In this document: one piece after another, positions 50,920 through 60,095 of the stretch
Layout of the letters: each line of letters starts with the position of its first letter
Numbering within the stretch: the first letter of the stretch is position 1
Assembly (NCBI GenBank): GCA_018716305.1
Contig: DVKB01000024.1
Location: 1 to 64,000, forward strand
Reading direction: 5' to 3'
DNA length: 64,000 nt
Source: Candidatus Scatomonas merdigallinarum
GTDB lineage: Bacteria > Bacillota > Clostridia > Lachnospirales > Lachnospiraceae
Made by a program: the position numbers and the translations under genes
Notes under the pieces: model-generated
Seen by the model: only the letters and a program-made list of their open reading frames with translations
What the model was told of the DNA's origin: nothing
Database searches by the model: none

Positions 50920-51954
50920 ATGAGTGAAATCAATGTGAAAGAAAAACTGGAGGCCATTGTGGCCCGGGCCATGGACAGCATTGACCGCGCCGGGGATTTG
51001 AACGCCCTGAACGATGTGAGAGTCAGCGTCCTGGGAAAAAAAGGAGAGCTGACAGCGGTTTTAAAAGGGATGAAGGATGTGGCTCCGGAAGACCGGCCCA
51101 AAGTGGGCCAGATGGTCAATGACGCCCGCAGCGAGATTGAAAACCGCATGGAGCAGGTGAAAAAGTCCCTGGAGGCTGCTAAGTTGGAGCAGCAGCTGAA
51201 AGAGGAGGTGATCGATGTGACCCTGCCCGCCAGAAAAGCGGAGGTGGGACACCGGCACCCCAACACCATCGCCCTGGAAGAGGTGGAACGGATCTTTGTG
51301 GGTATGGGCTATGAGGTAGTAGAAGGCCCGGAGGTGGAGTACGACCTTTATAATTTTGAAAAGCTGAACATTCCCGCCAATCATCCCGCCAAGGATGAAC
51401 AGGATACCTTTTATATCAGCAAGGACATTGTGCTGCGGACCCAGACCTCTCCGGTGCAGGCAAGGATCATGGAGCAGGGCAAACTTCCCATCCGTATGAT
51501 TGCCCCGGGACGGGTGTTCCGCTCCGATGAGGTGGACGCCACCCATTCTCCCTCTTTCCATCAAATCGAAGGATTGGTGGTGGACAAGCATATTACCTTC
51601 GCGGACCTGAAGGGAACTCTGGAGCAGTTTGCCAGGGAAATGTTCGGGGAAAACACCCGGACCAAATTCCGTCCCCACCACTTCCCCTTCACGGAGCCCA
51701 GCGCCGAGGTGGACGTCAGCTGCTTCAAGTGCGGCGGCAAGGGCTGCCGTTTCTGCAAGGGATCCGGCTGGATCGAGATCCTGGGCTGCGGCATGGTTCA
51801 TCCTCACGTATTCGAAATGTGCGGCATCGATCCCGAGGAATACACCGGCTTTGCCTTCGGCGTAGGCCTGGAGCGCATTGCCCTGCTGAAATATGAGATC
51901 GACGACATGCGCCTGCTCTACGAAAACGACTACAGATTTCTGAAACAATTTTGA
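50920..51954 (+). CDS. pheS: phenylalanine-tRNA ligase subunit alpha
   Basis: The 344-residue class II synthetase subunit has an N-terminal coiled-coil arm (about 1-90) and the catalytic core with motif 2 ([20 protein letters not shown]) and motif 3 ([19 protein letters not shown]). It charges tRNA-Phe as an alpha2-beta2 complex with PheT. It carries four cysteines in [12 protein letters not shown] that could bind zinc, as in many Firmicute PheS proteins. The ATG at 50920 follows AAGGAGA; a longer frame from 50836 is unsupported. It is under T-box control. Confidence 0.97.
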   Translation: MSEINVKEKLEAIVARAMDSIDRAGDLNALNDVRVSVLGKKGELTAVLKGMKDVAPEDRPKVGQMVNDARSEIENRMEQVKKSLEAAKLEQQLKEEVIDVTLPARKAEVGHRHPNTIALEEVERIFVGMGYEVVEGPEVEYDLYNFEKLNIPANHPAKDEQDTFYISKDIVLRTQTSPVQARIMEQGKLPIRMIAPGRVFRSDEVDATHSPSFHQIEGLVVDKHITFADLKGTLEQFAREMFGENTRTKFRPHHFPFTEPSAEVDVSCFKCGGKGCRFCKGSGWIEILGCGMVHPHVFEMCGIDPEEYTGFAFGVGLERIALLKYEIDDMRLLYENDYRFLKQF

Positions 51955-52048
51955 AACCTGCAGAGCCGCGCGCCGGAATCCGCAAAAAGACAGAGCAGGC
52001 TTGCCTGCATCCGGTTTTTTGCGGATGAAGGCATGGGGCGAGCAGCCC

Positions 52049-52087
52049 CAAGCGAGCAGGAGCGAAGCGGATGCGAGCAAGCGCGGC
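52049..52087. repeat. 39-bp direct repeat, copy 1
   Basis: The unit starts CAAGCGAGCAGGAGCGAAGC and ends GAGCAAGCGCGGC. It is identical to 52121-52159 and lies in the 251-bp gap between pheS and pheT. The gap otherwise holds a short inverted pair (GCATCCG...CGGATG) and no gene. Confidence 0.85.
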
Positions 52088-52120
52088 GACCGTGGCCGAA
52101 AAATGCGAGAGGGCGCGTGG

Positions 52121-52159
52121 CAAGCGAGCAGGAGCGAAGCGGATGCGAGCAAGCGCGGC
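52121..52159. repeat. 39-bp direct repeat, copy 2
   Basis: An exact copy of 52049-52087, 72 bp downstream of it. The sequence is purine-rich on this strand and ends 46 bp before pheT. Confidence 0.85.
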
Positions 52160-52205
52160 TCTGGGCCGCGCGGCTGAATATAGAAAGTAAGAGGAGATAA
52201 AAGAG

Positions 52206-54623
52206 ATGAACACTTCTTTATCATGGATTAAAATGTATGTGCCGGATCTGAATGTGACGGCCCAGGAATATACGGATGCCATGACCTTGTCCGGAACCAA
52301 GGTGGAAGGCTTTGAGAAGCTGGACGCGGATCTGGATCAGATTGTCATTGGACAGATTGAAAAGATTGAGAAACATCCGGACGCGGACAAGCTGATTGTC
52401 TGCCAGGTAAATGTGGGAACAAAGACGGTTCAGATTGTCACCGGCGCTCCCAATGTAAAAGAGGGAGATAAGGTGCCTGTAGTGCTGGATGGCGGCAGAG
52501 TGGCCGGAAATCACGACGGAAAGATGACTCCCGGAGGCATCACCATCAAGGCGGGAAAACTCCGGGGCGTGGAATCCTGCGGAATGATGTGTTCCATAGA
52601 GGAGCTGGGATCCAGCCGGGAGTTTTATCCGGAAGCTCCGGAGTTCGGCATCTATATTTTCCCGGAGGACGCCGTGGTGGGAGAGAGCGCCATCCATGCC
52701 CTGGGTCTGGACGATGTGGTATTTGAATATGAGATCACTTCCAACCGGGTGGACTGCTACAGCGTCATCGGCATCGCCCGGGAGGCGGCCGCCACCTTCG
52801 GAAAGAAGTTCTGTCCGCCTGAAGTGCCGGCAACAGGAAATAGTGAGCAGGCCTCCGACTATGTGAAAGTACGGGTGGAAGAGCCGGAGCTCTGTCCCCG
52901 GTACTGCGCCAGAGTGGTGAAAAATGTCAAGATCGGCCCCTCTCCCAAGTGGATGCAGAGATGTCTGGCAGCCAACGGCATCCGGCCCATTAACAATCTG
53001 GTGGATATTACCAATTACGTGATGGAAGAATACGGACAGCCCATGCACGCCTATGACCTGGATACCATCGCGGACCGCCAGATCGTGGTGCGCCGGGCTT
53101 CGGAAGGGGAAACTTTCGTGACTCTGGACGGCCAGGAGCGCCATCTGGACGAGAACGTGCTGCTGATCTGCGACGGTGAGAAGGCTGTGGGCATTGCCGG
53201 CATTATGGGCGGAGAAAATTCCATGATCACAGACCATGTGCGCACGGTTCTCTTTGAGGCTGCCTGCTTTGACGGCACCAACATCCGCCTTTCCGCCAAA
53301 CGGATCGGTATGCGCACCGATGCTTCCGGGAAATTTGAGAAGGGCCTGGATCCCAACAACGCGGAAGCGGCTATCAACCGTGCCTGCCAGCTCATGGAGG
53401 AGCTGGGCGCCGGGGAAGTGGTAGGGGGCATGGTGGATGTTTATCCGGAGAAGAGAGAGCCGGCGCGGGTTCCTTTTGAGCCGGAAAAGATCAACGGCCT
53501 TCTGGGAACCGACCTTTCCACGGAGCAGATGCTTTCTTATCTGGAGTCCGTGGAACTGGCCTATGATAAAGAAACCAATGAGATCATAGCTCCCACCTTC
53601 CGTCAGGACATTAAGCGCACCGCGGATATTGCCGAGGAGGTGGCAAGATTCTACGGCTACGACCATATCCCGGTGACCCTGCCCAGCGGGGAGGCCACTG
53701 TGGGCAAACTGAGCTTCAAAATGATGGTGGAGGAGAAGGCCAGAGACGTGGCGGAATACTGCGGATTCTCCCAGGGCATGTGCTACTCCTTTGAGAGCCC
53801 CAAAGTATTCGATAAACTGCGGATTCCGGCGGAGGATCCTCTGCGCAGGACCATCGAGATCCTGAATCCCCTGGGCGAGGATTTCTCCATCATGCGGACT
53901 ACCTCCCTCAACGGTATGCTGACCTCTCTGGCCACTAACTATAACCGGAGAAATAAAAATGTCCGTCTGTACGAGCTGGGCAATGTGTACCTGCCCAAAG
54001 AGCTGCCTCTGAAAGAACTGCCGGAGGAGCGGATGATGTTTACCCTGGGCATGTACGGTCAGGGAGACTTCTATGATATGAAGGGCGTGGTGGAAGAGTT
54101 CCTGGGACAGGTCGGCATGAAGGAGCGGGTAGAGTATGATGGAAACGCCGGCAGACCCTATCTGCATCCGGGACGCCAGGCCAATGTGATTTATCAGGGA
54201 ACTCAGATCGGTTATCTGGGGGAGGTACATCCCCTGGTAGCGGACAGCTATGAGATCGGTGAGAGAGCCTATGTGGCCGTCATCGATATCCTGAAGGTTC
54301 TGGAGTACGCTGATTTTGACCGGAAGTATGAAGGCATTGCCAGATTCCCGGCAGTCACCCGGGATCTGTCCATGGTGGTGCCCAAGGAGGTCCGGGCGGC
54401 AGACATTGAACACATGATCCTGCAGAGAGGCGGAAAGATTCTGGAGAGCGTGACGCTGTTTGACCTTTACGAGGGATCTCAGATTCAGGAAGGATTTAAG
54501 TCTATGGCCTATTCCGTGGTTTTCCGTTCGAAAGAAAAAACCCTGGAGGAGCAGGATGTGACGGCTGCCATGAAAAAGATCCTCAACGGTCTGTCCGGCA
54601 TGGGCATTGAACTGCGCCAGTAA
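52206..54623 (+). CDS. pheT: phenylalanine-tRNA ligase subunit beta
   Basis: The 805-residue subunit has the N-terminal EMAP-like tRNA-binding domain (IGQIEKIEKHPDADKLIVCQ, about 45-64), the B3/4 editing domain (NRVDCYSVIGIARE onwards), the B5 domain, and the C-terminal anticodon-binding FDX-ACB domain (FPAVTRDLSMVVP, near 715-800). The full length matches bacterial PheT. It also edits mischarged Tyr-tRNA-Phe. GAGGAGA lies before the ATG. It follows pheS after an unusually long 251-bp gap with repeats. Confidence 0.97.
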   Translation: MNTSLSWIKMYVPDLNVTAQEYTDAMTLSGTKVEGFEKLDADLDQIVIGQIEKIEKHPDADKLIVCQVNVGTKTVQIVTGAPNVKEGDKVPVVLDGGRVAGNHDGKMTPGGITIKAGKLRGVESCGMMCSIEELGSSREFYPEAPEFGIYIFPEDAVVGESAIHALGLDDVVFEYEITSNRVDCYSVIGIAREAAATFGKKFCPPEVPATGNSEQASDYVKVRVEEPELCPRYCARVVKNVKIGPSPKWMQRCLAANGIRPINNLVDITNYVMEEYGQPMHAYDLDTIADRQIVVRRASEGETFVTLDGQERHLDENVLLICDGEKAVGIAGIMGGENSMITDHVRTVLFEAACFDGTNIRLSAKRIGMRTDASGKFEKGLDPNNAEAAINRACQLMEELGAGEVVGGMVDVYPEKREPARVPFEPEKINGLLGTDLSTEQMLSYLESVELAYDKETNEIIAPTFRQDIKRTADIAEEVARFYGYDHIPVTLPSGEATVGKLSFKMMVEEKARDVAEYCGFSQGMCYSFESPKVFDKLRIPAEDPLRRTIEILNPLGEDFSIMRTTSLNGMLTSLATNYNRRNKNVRLYELGNVYLPKELPLKELPEERMMFTLGMYGQGDFYDMKGVVEEFLGQVGMKERVEYDGNAGRPYLHPGRQANVIYQGTQIGYLGEVHPLVADSYEIGERAYVAVIDILKVLEYADFDRKYEGIARFPAVTRDLSMVVPKEVRAADIEHMILQRGGKILESVTLFDLYEGSQIQEGFKSMAYSVVFRSKEKTLEEQDVTAAMKKILNGLSGMGIELRQ

Positions 54624-54654
54624 GCCCAGATTCATACGAAAGAAAGGAATCGAT

Positions 54655-55326
54655 ATGCTGATATATGTGATCCGACACGGGGAGACCTCCTGGAATGTCC
54701 TGCGGAAACTGCAGGGCCACCAGGGGGCGGACCTGGATGAAAAGGGCGTCCGTCTGGCAGAGATTACCGGGGAAGCCCTGAAGGATGTCCCTTTTGATAT
54801 CTGTTATACCAGCCCGCTGATTCGGGCGCGGCATACAGCGGAGATCCTGCTGAAGGGAAGAGAGATTCCCATAATCCTGGAACCCAGAATCATGGAGATC
54901 GGATTTGGAGAGTGGGAGGGCCTCTGCTGCGCTCCGGGGCGGATGGAGATGCCGGAGGAGGAGTTTCAGAAATTTTACAGGGATCCCTTCCACTTCGGAG
55001 CGCCTCCCGGAGGGGAGAGTATCCGGCAGGTCTGTGAAAGGACGGCGGATTTCTATCAGGAGCTGATCCACAAAAAGGGATTTGAAAATAAGACCGTGCT
55101 GGTGTCCACCCACGGCTGCGCTTCCCGTGCCTTCCTGAACAATGTTTATGAGAACAAGGAGGATTACTGGCATGGGGGTGTGCCCATGAACTGCGCGGTG
55201 AATATTCTGGAAGTAAAGGACGGGGCAGGCCGTCTCCTTGCGGAGGATCAGATTTATTACGACAAAAAGGACTGCGTGGATTTTTACAAAATCCCGAAAG
55301 GCGGGGAAAACCATGAAAACCAGTGA
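54655..55326 (+). CDS. histidine phosphatase family protein
   Basis: The 223-residue protein has the phosphoglycerate-mutase-like active site [10 protein letters not shown] (catalytic H8) near its N-terminus, [15 protein letters not shown], and the second histidine in [10 protein letters not shown]. It is a phosphatase of the PhoE/GpmB/CobC type with unknown substrate. The ATG at 54655 follows AAAGGA; a frame starting at 54607 overlaps pheT. Its last 14 bp overlap the start of queA, so the two are translationally coupled. Confidence 0.9.
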   Translation: MLIYVIRHGETSWNVLRKLQGHQGADLDEKGVRLAEITGEALKDVPFDICYTSPLIRARHTAEILLKGREIPIILEPRIMEIGFGEWEGLCCAPGRMEMPEEEFQKFYRDPFHFGAPPGGESIRQVCERTADFYQELIHKKGFENKTVLVSTHGCASRAFLNNVYENKEDYWHGGVPMNCAVNILEVKDGAGRLLAEDQIYYDKKDCVDFYKIPKGGENHENQ

Positions 55327-56338
55327 TTTTTACTATGAACTGCCCAAAGAACTGATCGCCCAGGACCCCCTGGAGGATCGGAGTTCTTCCCGGCTTATGC
55401 ACCTGGACCGAAATACCGGGGCGGTGGAGCACCGGCATTTCCGGGATATCAGAGAATATTTAAAACCCGGCGACTGCCTGGTGATCAACGATACCAAGGT
55501 GATTCCTGCCCGGCTTTACGGCCGCAAGGAGGGAACAGACGCCCTGATTGAGATTCTGCTTCTGAAGAGAAAGGAAAACGACGTCTGGGAGACCCTGGTA
55601 AAGCCTGGGAAAAAATGCCGGCCCGGCGCGGAGATTTCCTTTGGGGAGGGGATCCTGAAGGGAAAGATTATAGAGGTGGTGGAAGAGGGAAACCGCCTGA
55701 TCCAATTTGAGTATGAGGGAATTTTTGAGGAGATCCTGGACCGTCTGGGTGAGATGCCTCTGCCGCCCTACATTACTCACAAGCTGAAGGATAAAAACCG
55801 CTATCAGACCGTGTACGCCAAGCACGAGGGCTCGGCAGCCGCGCCCACAGCTGGGCTTCATTTTACAGAGGAACTGCTGGAGGAAATTCAGAGCATGGGA
55901 GTTAGGATTGCCCATGTAACCCTCCATGTGGGTCTTGGGACCTTCCGCCCCGTAAAAGTGGAGGAAGTGACAGAGCATCACATGCACTCGGAGTTTTATG
56001 TGGTGGAGGAGGAGCAGGCGGCCCTGATTAACCAGACCCGGAAGCAGGGAGGACGCGTCATCGCCGTGGGGACCACCAGCTGCCGGACGCTGGAGTCGGC
56101 GGCTTCTGAGGACGGAACCCTGAAGGCCGGCAGCGGCTGGACAGATATCTTTATCTATCCGGGCTACCGCTTTAAGATTCTGGATGGTCTGATTACCAAT
56201 TTCCATTTGCCGGAGTCAACCCTGATTATGCTGGTATCGGCCTTTGCCGGAAAAGAGCATGTGCTGGCGGCTTATGAGGAAGCAGTGAGGGAAAAGTACC
56301 GATTTTTCTCCTTTGGGGACGCCATGATTATCCTGTGA
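55313..56338 (+). CDS. queA: S-adenosylmethionine:tRNA ribosyltransferase-isomerase
   Basis: The 341-residue enzyme adds the epoxycyclopentane-type ribosyl group during queuosine synthesis in the tRNA anticodon. Conserved stretches are [20 protein letters not shown] at the N-terminus, [28 protein letters not shown] and [17 protein letters not shown]. The ATG at 55313 lies inside the end of the phosphatase gene. A terminator follows. The tgt gene is not in the window. Confidence 0.97.
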   Translation: MKTSDFYYELPKELIAQDPLEDRSSSRLMHLDRNTGAVEHRHFRDIREYLKPGDCLVINDTKVIPARLYGRKEGTDALIEILLLKRKENDVWETLVKPGKKCRPGAEISFGEGILKGKIIEVVEEGNRLIQFEYEGIFEEILDRLGEMPLPPYITHKLKDKNRYQTVYAKHEGSAAAPTAGLHFTEELLEEIQSMGVRIAHVTLHVGLGTFRPVKVEEVTEHHMHSEFYVVEEEQAALINQTRKQGGRVIAVGTTSCRTLESAASEDGTLKAGSGWTDIFIYPGYRFKILDGLITNFHLPESTLIMLVSAFAGKEHVLAAYEEAVREKYRFFSFGDAMIIL

Positions 56339-56354
56339 TAAGAGATTTTTCCAT

Positions 56355-56381
56355 AAGGGCGCCTTTACCGGCGTCCTTTTT
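56355..56381 (+). terminator. Rho-independent terminator after queA
   Basis: AAGGGCGCC (56355-56363) and GGCGTCCTT (56370-56378) form a 9-bp stem with one wobble and a 6-base loop, followed by TTT so that TTTTT runs 56377-56381. Confidence 0.85.
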
Positions 56382-56459
56382 GCGTACAGAGTTTTTTCTT
56401 TATGCTTTAGTAAAAAACATCTGTAGAAATCTGCGGCAATATGATAAAATGGTGCGTAG

Positions 56460-56480
56460 AATGAGACAAGCGACAAAAGG
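56460..56480 (+). repeat. 21-bp repeat, copy 2
   Basis: This matches 343-363 at 20 of 21 positions (one G to A change at 56473). Here it directly precedes the ribosome binding site of the next gene and has no complementary partner arm. Confidence 0.6.
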
Positions 56481-56494
56481 TGAAGGTGATCCTT

Positions 56495-58393
56495 ATGGGA
56501 AGATTTGAGGCTGAAGCTGGCTTGTGCCACCTGGTTTTCGCCAATGAAGATACATATTATCTGAGCAGTCTGCTGCAATTAAATCTGCGTCAGTATCTGT
56601 ATTATGACTTGAAAAGCAAGGGGTACGGGGCGGTTTACTTTTTTTTCGGCGAATCCGGAAGTTTCTCTGTTGTTTTCCCGGACGCTGTCTCTCGGAGCAT
56701 TTACGAGGGGTATGAGGAGCAGACAGCCGGGCAGAAATTTAAGACCTGGCTGCTGGGCAGAAAGGAATCCCCGGAAGATCCGGGGACCTCTGTGCCGTGC
56801 GGCGACTGCGGTTCTCTGTTCCGGCGGGTTCTGCGGATTATGAAGGGGGAGAAGAAGATTGCCTTTGTGTTTCAGATCGAAACTTTTTACAGTCTGTCCG
56901 ACTGCCCGGAACTGATTGAGAAATTGTCTCAGTCGGCAGGCTCCAACTATAACCGGGGTCATATTTTTCTGATCTGCGCCCCGGTGACCGCCGGGGGCAG
57001 CAGTCGGCTGCTCACCGATGCCCATGGAGTATTTCGGTCCCCTCTTTTTCCGGAAATTCAGCGGATTTTCAGCAGTTATAAAAATGTTCAGATTTATGAG
57101 CGGCTCAGAGAGGAACTGGGACAGAGAGTCTGTTTTCTGAATCTTCTGGACCGCAATTCTGTTTATTATATGGTTCTTCATTTTCTGGCAGAGCAGGGTT
57201 CTCCTATGGCCGGATTTTTTTCAGCGGCGGAGGATTACGCGGATTTTATCTGGGCCTGGTATCATTCCTCTTCCTTTCAAAAGGACGCGGGTCCCATTTT
57301 TCCTGTCAACGAAAAGCGAATGTATTCCGTGATTCAAACCAGTCTTGGGGACCGGGAAGTATTCCGGCGCATGAACCGGGAAGTGATAAGACTGAGAAGC
57401 AGTATGGATGCCGGTCAGAGCCTGGCCCAATGGATCTGCGGGCACTATGAGATGGATTCCTGGCAGAGGCTGATTTATGAGGAAAATCCCATTTTGATCC
57501 GGCTGGAGCACCTGCCTCTTCCGCAGGAATGGGAGAAGGAGCAGAAGCTCAGGCTGCCGGCTCTTGGGCAGATCAGGAGGGAACTGATGAAGCCCAGCAC
57601 TCTGCTGCAGAGCCCCAGAGAGGAGGCGTATGCCTTTGCCTGTGTGGAGCATCTGCGGACAGCCTGCGCCAGAGAGGATCTTCTGACCGCGGAGAAGTCC
57701 CTGGAGGCTCTGAGGTTCATCGTCTGCGGCTTTTCAGGGGCGGAATCCGCAAAGGAGAATTTGGAAGACAGGGAAGAACTGCACCGGTCGATTATGCAGG
57801 ACTCGGAACATCTGTATGAAATCACCAGACTGTATCAGGGGGATCGGGATAAAATCCGGGAATACACGTTCCGATTGAAGGGATGCATTGAGGAGGTACA
57901 CCGGTACGAAAAGCAGCACGGACTCTCGGATACGGATTACGGCAGGATGTCCGGGGAAAAAGGCGGCGGGGAAATCTCCCCGGAGCTGCACCTTCTGTCG
58001 GTGAAAAAATCGGAGGCTGCCAGTCTGTGGGAGGATATCCGGAACAGAAAGCTTCTGCTGGCCCAGAAGAAAAGGCTCATGGATAAATGCAGGGAAAATA
58101 TCCGGAAACTGGAGATGGCCCTCACCACCCTGGCGGCCGGCAGCATGGAGCATCTGCGGGAAAATATGGAAAACGCTTCAAAATATGTTCAGGACGCTCT
58201 GGTGGACCATCAAGTGATGATGAAAAATCTGGAAGACGCTTCCAGAGAACTGCAGTTTACTATAGAAGAAGCTTCCGCCATGGAGCGGGAGGACCCGGTG
58301 AATCTGGAGGATATACAGAAGGAACTGGAAGAACTTATGGAAGAAGACCTGTCGGAGCAGGAGACAGAAAAGGCGGGATGGACGAATGGTTAA
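56495..58393 (+). CDS. unrecognised 632-residue protein with C-terminal coiled coil
   Basis: Residues 1-260 look like an alpha/beta domain: FANEDTYYLSSLLQLNLRQY, YGAVYFFFGESGSF, KKIAFVFQIETF and HIFLICAPVTAGGSSRLL suggest a Rossmann- or AAA-like sheet, but no Walker A or B motif is visible. The middle is helical with little similarity to anything I know. Residues about 410-615 are strongly charged and probably form coiled coils. There is no signal peptide or membrane helix. The ATG at 56495 follows AAGGTGAT; a GTG at 56480 is an alternative. It overlaps the Hsp70-like gene by 8 bp and opens the unknown operon. Confidence 0.75.
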   Translation: MGRFEAEAGLCHLVFANEDTYYLSSLLQLNLRQYLYYDLKSKGYGAVYFFFGESGSFSVVFPDAVSRSIYEGYEEQTAGQKFKTWLLGRKESPEDPGTSVPCGDCGSLFRRVLRIMKGEKKIAFVFQIETFYSLSDCPELIEKLSQSAGSNYNRGHIFLICAPVTAGGSSRLLTDAHGVFRSPLFPEIQRIFSSYKNVQIYERLREELGQRVCFLNLLDRNSVYYMVLHFLAEQGSPMAGFFSAAEDYADFIWAWYHSSSFQKDAGPIFPVNEKRMYSVIQTSLGDREVFRRMNREVIRLRSSMDAGQSLAQWICGHYEMDSWQRLIYEENPILIRLEHLPLPQEWEKEQKLRLPALGQIRRELMKPSTLLQSPREEAYAFACVEHLRTACAREDLLTAEKSLEALRFIVCGFSGAESAKENLEDREELHRSIMQDSEHLYEITRLYQGDRDKIREYTFRLKGCIEEVHRYEKQHGLSDTDYGRMSGEKGGGEISPELHLLSVKKSEAASLWEDIRNRKLLLAQKKRLMDKCRENIRKLEMALTTLAAGSMEHLRENMENASKYVQDALVDHQVMMKNLEDASRELQFTIEEASAMEREDPVNLEDIQKELEELMEEDLSEQETEKAGWTNG

Positions 58394-60095
58394 TTTAGGT
58401 ATGGATTTTGGAAGCACGTATACGACGGTTTCGGTATACCGGGAAGATACGGAGACTCTGGAAGCGCTGATTCTGGGCCAGGGGGTGCCCTATCTGCCCT
58501 CGGTGGCGGCCAGGGGAAAAGGGGAGACTCTGTTTGGAACAGCGGCCAAAAACAAGACGGGGAAAAAAGGATATACCATCTATAAAGCATTTAAAATGCT
58601 TCTCCCTGAGAGCGATCCGGAAAAACTGGCAGAGAGAGGTTATGATCCGGAAAACACCCCGGAACAGATTACCAGGATTTTTATCGAAAATGTTCTGCGG
58701 CAGGTGCTGGAGGATCTCCACGAAACCAGGATCGATCATCTGGTGGTGGGCGTTCCCGAAATCTGGAACGAGGGGATCCGCACGCTGGACGGCAGAACAC
58801 TGATCCGGGATATCTGCAGAAGTCTGGATTTTGTATCCCCCGAGGGAGTCAAGGTGGTCAGCGAGCCGGCGGCGGCCAGCGCCTATTTTGCCCGCAATTT
58901 TTATCTCAGCACGAAACGGAATTTTGAGGGGAATATCCTGCTGGTAGATTACGGCGGCGGAACTTTGGATATCACGTTGACCCAGGTTCTGTCCTGCGGA
59001 AAAGAGGGAGAACCCCACTCCATGGAGTTAAAGGTTCTGGACCGGACCGGAGCCGGTGAAAACGAGGAGGGCCGCATCGGAAAAGCGGGGATTGTATACA
59101 TGGAGACCGTTACGGCCAGGGCGGTTCAGCGTTCCGGCCTTACCGACGGGGAGGAGCCGGTCTGCGGCAGCATCTTTTACAGGGCGGTAGACGAACTGGA
59201 ACTGGAATTACAGAGCAATACAAAAAAAATCCAGAATATTTTCGAGGAATACGGGCTGGATTACCCCGAGGAACTGAATCAGGAAGAATTCACCACCATT
59301 GCATACGGGCAGGATGAGGTACAGATTACCTACGGACTTCTGCTGGAGATTTATAATGAGGTAATCCGGGACACATTTGACGAAAAGCTCAATGAGATCC
59401 TGGCGTTTATGGACCGCTCCGGCATTTCCTACCAGGATGGGAGCCGGGACGACTTTAAAATCGCCCTGGTGGGAGGCTTCGGAAACTTTTATCTGGTAAA
59501 AAGGCAGATCGCGGATAAATTTAAGCTGGGGAACAACGACAGGCGCCAGGAAAATATCCTTTTGGACCGGGCGGGCTGCGAGAGAGCCATTTCTCTGGGA
59601 GCGGCCCTGCTGGCCGGGGATGTCATCGGTATCCGGAATACGGCCTCCTTCTCTATCGGGGTCTGGGCCTACGATATGAATAAAAAACTCTGCCTGAACT
59701 ACGCCATCCGCTATAAGCAGGAAATTGAATTTGACACCATTTATTACGCCAGAGGAAGCGAAGACGGGGAAATTTTCGTGATCCAGACGATTTCCGGCGG
59801 GTTTGATAAATTTCTGGTGAATTTCAGTCTGGATGACCGGACCGCCTGTTTTGCCCTGCTGAAGGAGGAATTTGCCGGAAAGCTGGCTCATGTGGTGACC
59901 AATCAGTATCATATGGCGGTGGTGGGCTTTTCCCTCGATTCCTCCGGGGTGGTAAGTCTCCATATCCGGGACTACGATCTGATGGAGGGCACCATCGGGC
60001 AGGAAGACCATGTGGTGGAGCTGACCAAGTTCAATCAGCTGTTTGAGGTCACCAGTATGGGACAGCCTTTGCATAAAGGAAGGTGGGAGGCATGA
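58386..60095 (+). CDS. divergent Hsp70-like ATPase
   Basis: The 569-residue protein has an actin/Hsp70 nucleotide fold: phosphate-1 motif GMDFGSTYTTVSV (5-17), phosphate-2 DYGGGTLDI (188-196) and adenosine motif VGGFGNF (362-368). EPAAASAYFA is the usual Hsp70 connecting segment. The canonical DnaK substrate-binding domain is absent. About 150 residues of different beta-rich sequence follow instead (KFLVNFSLDD, then HMAVVGFSLDSSGVVSLHIRD). No grpE or dnaJ is nearby. Overlaps on both sides (8 bp and 4 bp) tie it to the operon. It is not the housekeeping DnaK and is likely a dedicated ATPase for its neighbours. Confidence 0.85.
   Translation: MVNLGMDFGSTYTTVSVYREDTETLEALILGQGVPYLPSVAARGKGETLFGTAAKNKTGKKGYTIYKAFKMLLPESDPEKLAERGYDPENTPEQITRIFIENVLRQVLEDLHETRIDHLVVGVPEIWNEGIRTLDGRTLIRDICRSLDFVSPEGVKVVSEPAAASAYFARNFYLSTKRNFEGNILLVDYGGGTLDITLTQVLSCGKEGEPHSMELKVLDRTGAGENEEGRIGKAGIVYMETVTARAVQRSGLTDGEEPVCGSIFYRAVDELELELQSNTKKIQNIFEEYGLDYPEELNQEEFTTIAYGQDEVQITYGLLLEIYNEVIRDTFDEKLNEILAFMDRSGISYQDGSRDDFKIALVGGFGNFYLVKRQIADKFKLGNNDRRQENILLDRAGCERAISLGAALLAGDVIGIRNTASFSIGVWAYDMNKKLCLNYAIRYKQEIEFDTIYYARGSEDGEIFVIQTISGGFDKFLVNFSLDDRTACFALLKEEFAGKLAHVVTNQYHMAVVGFSLDSSGVVSLHIRDYDLMEGTIGQEDHVVELTKFNQLFEVTSMGQPLHKGRWEA

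Noticed and set aside
52049-52159. CRISPR array
   Set aside because: There are only two repeat units, and no cas genes are in the window.
52221-54635. An 804-codon open frame antisense to pheT
   Set aside because: It covers the whole of pheT in the opposite direction, an effect of codon bias; it has no start site and no recognisable domain.
58386-60095. Housekeeping DnaK
   Set aside because: The C-terminal substrate domain and the EEVD-like or acidic tail are missing, and grpE/dnaJ are not adjacent.
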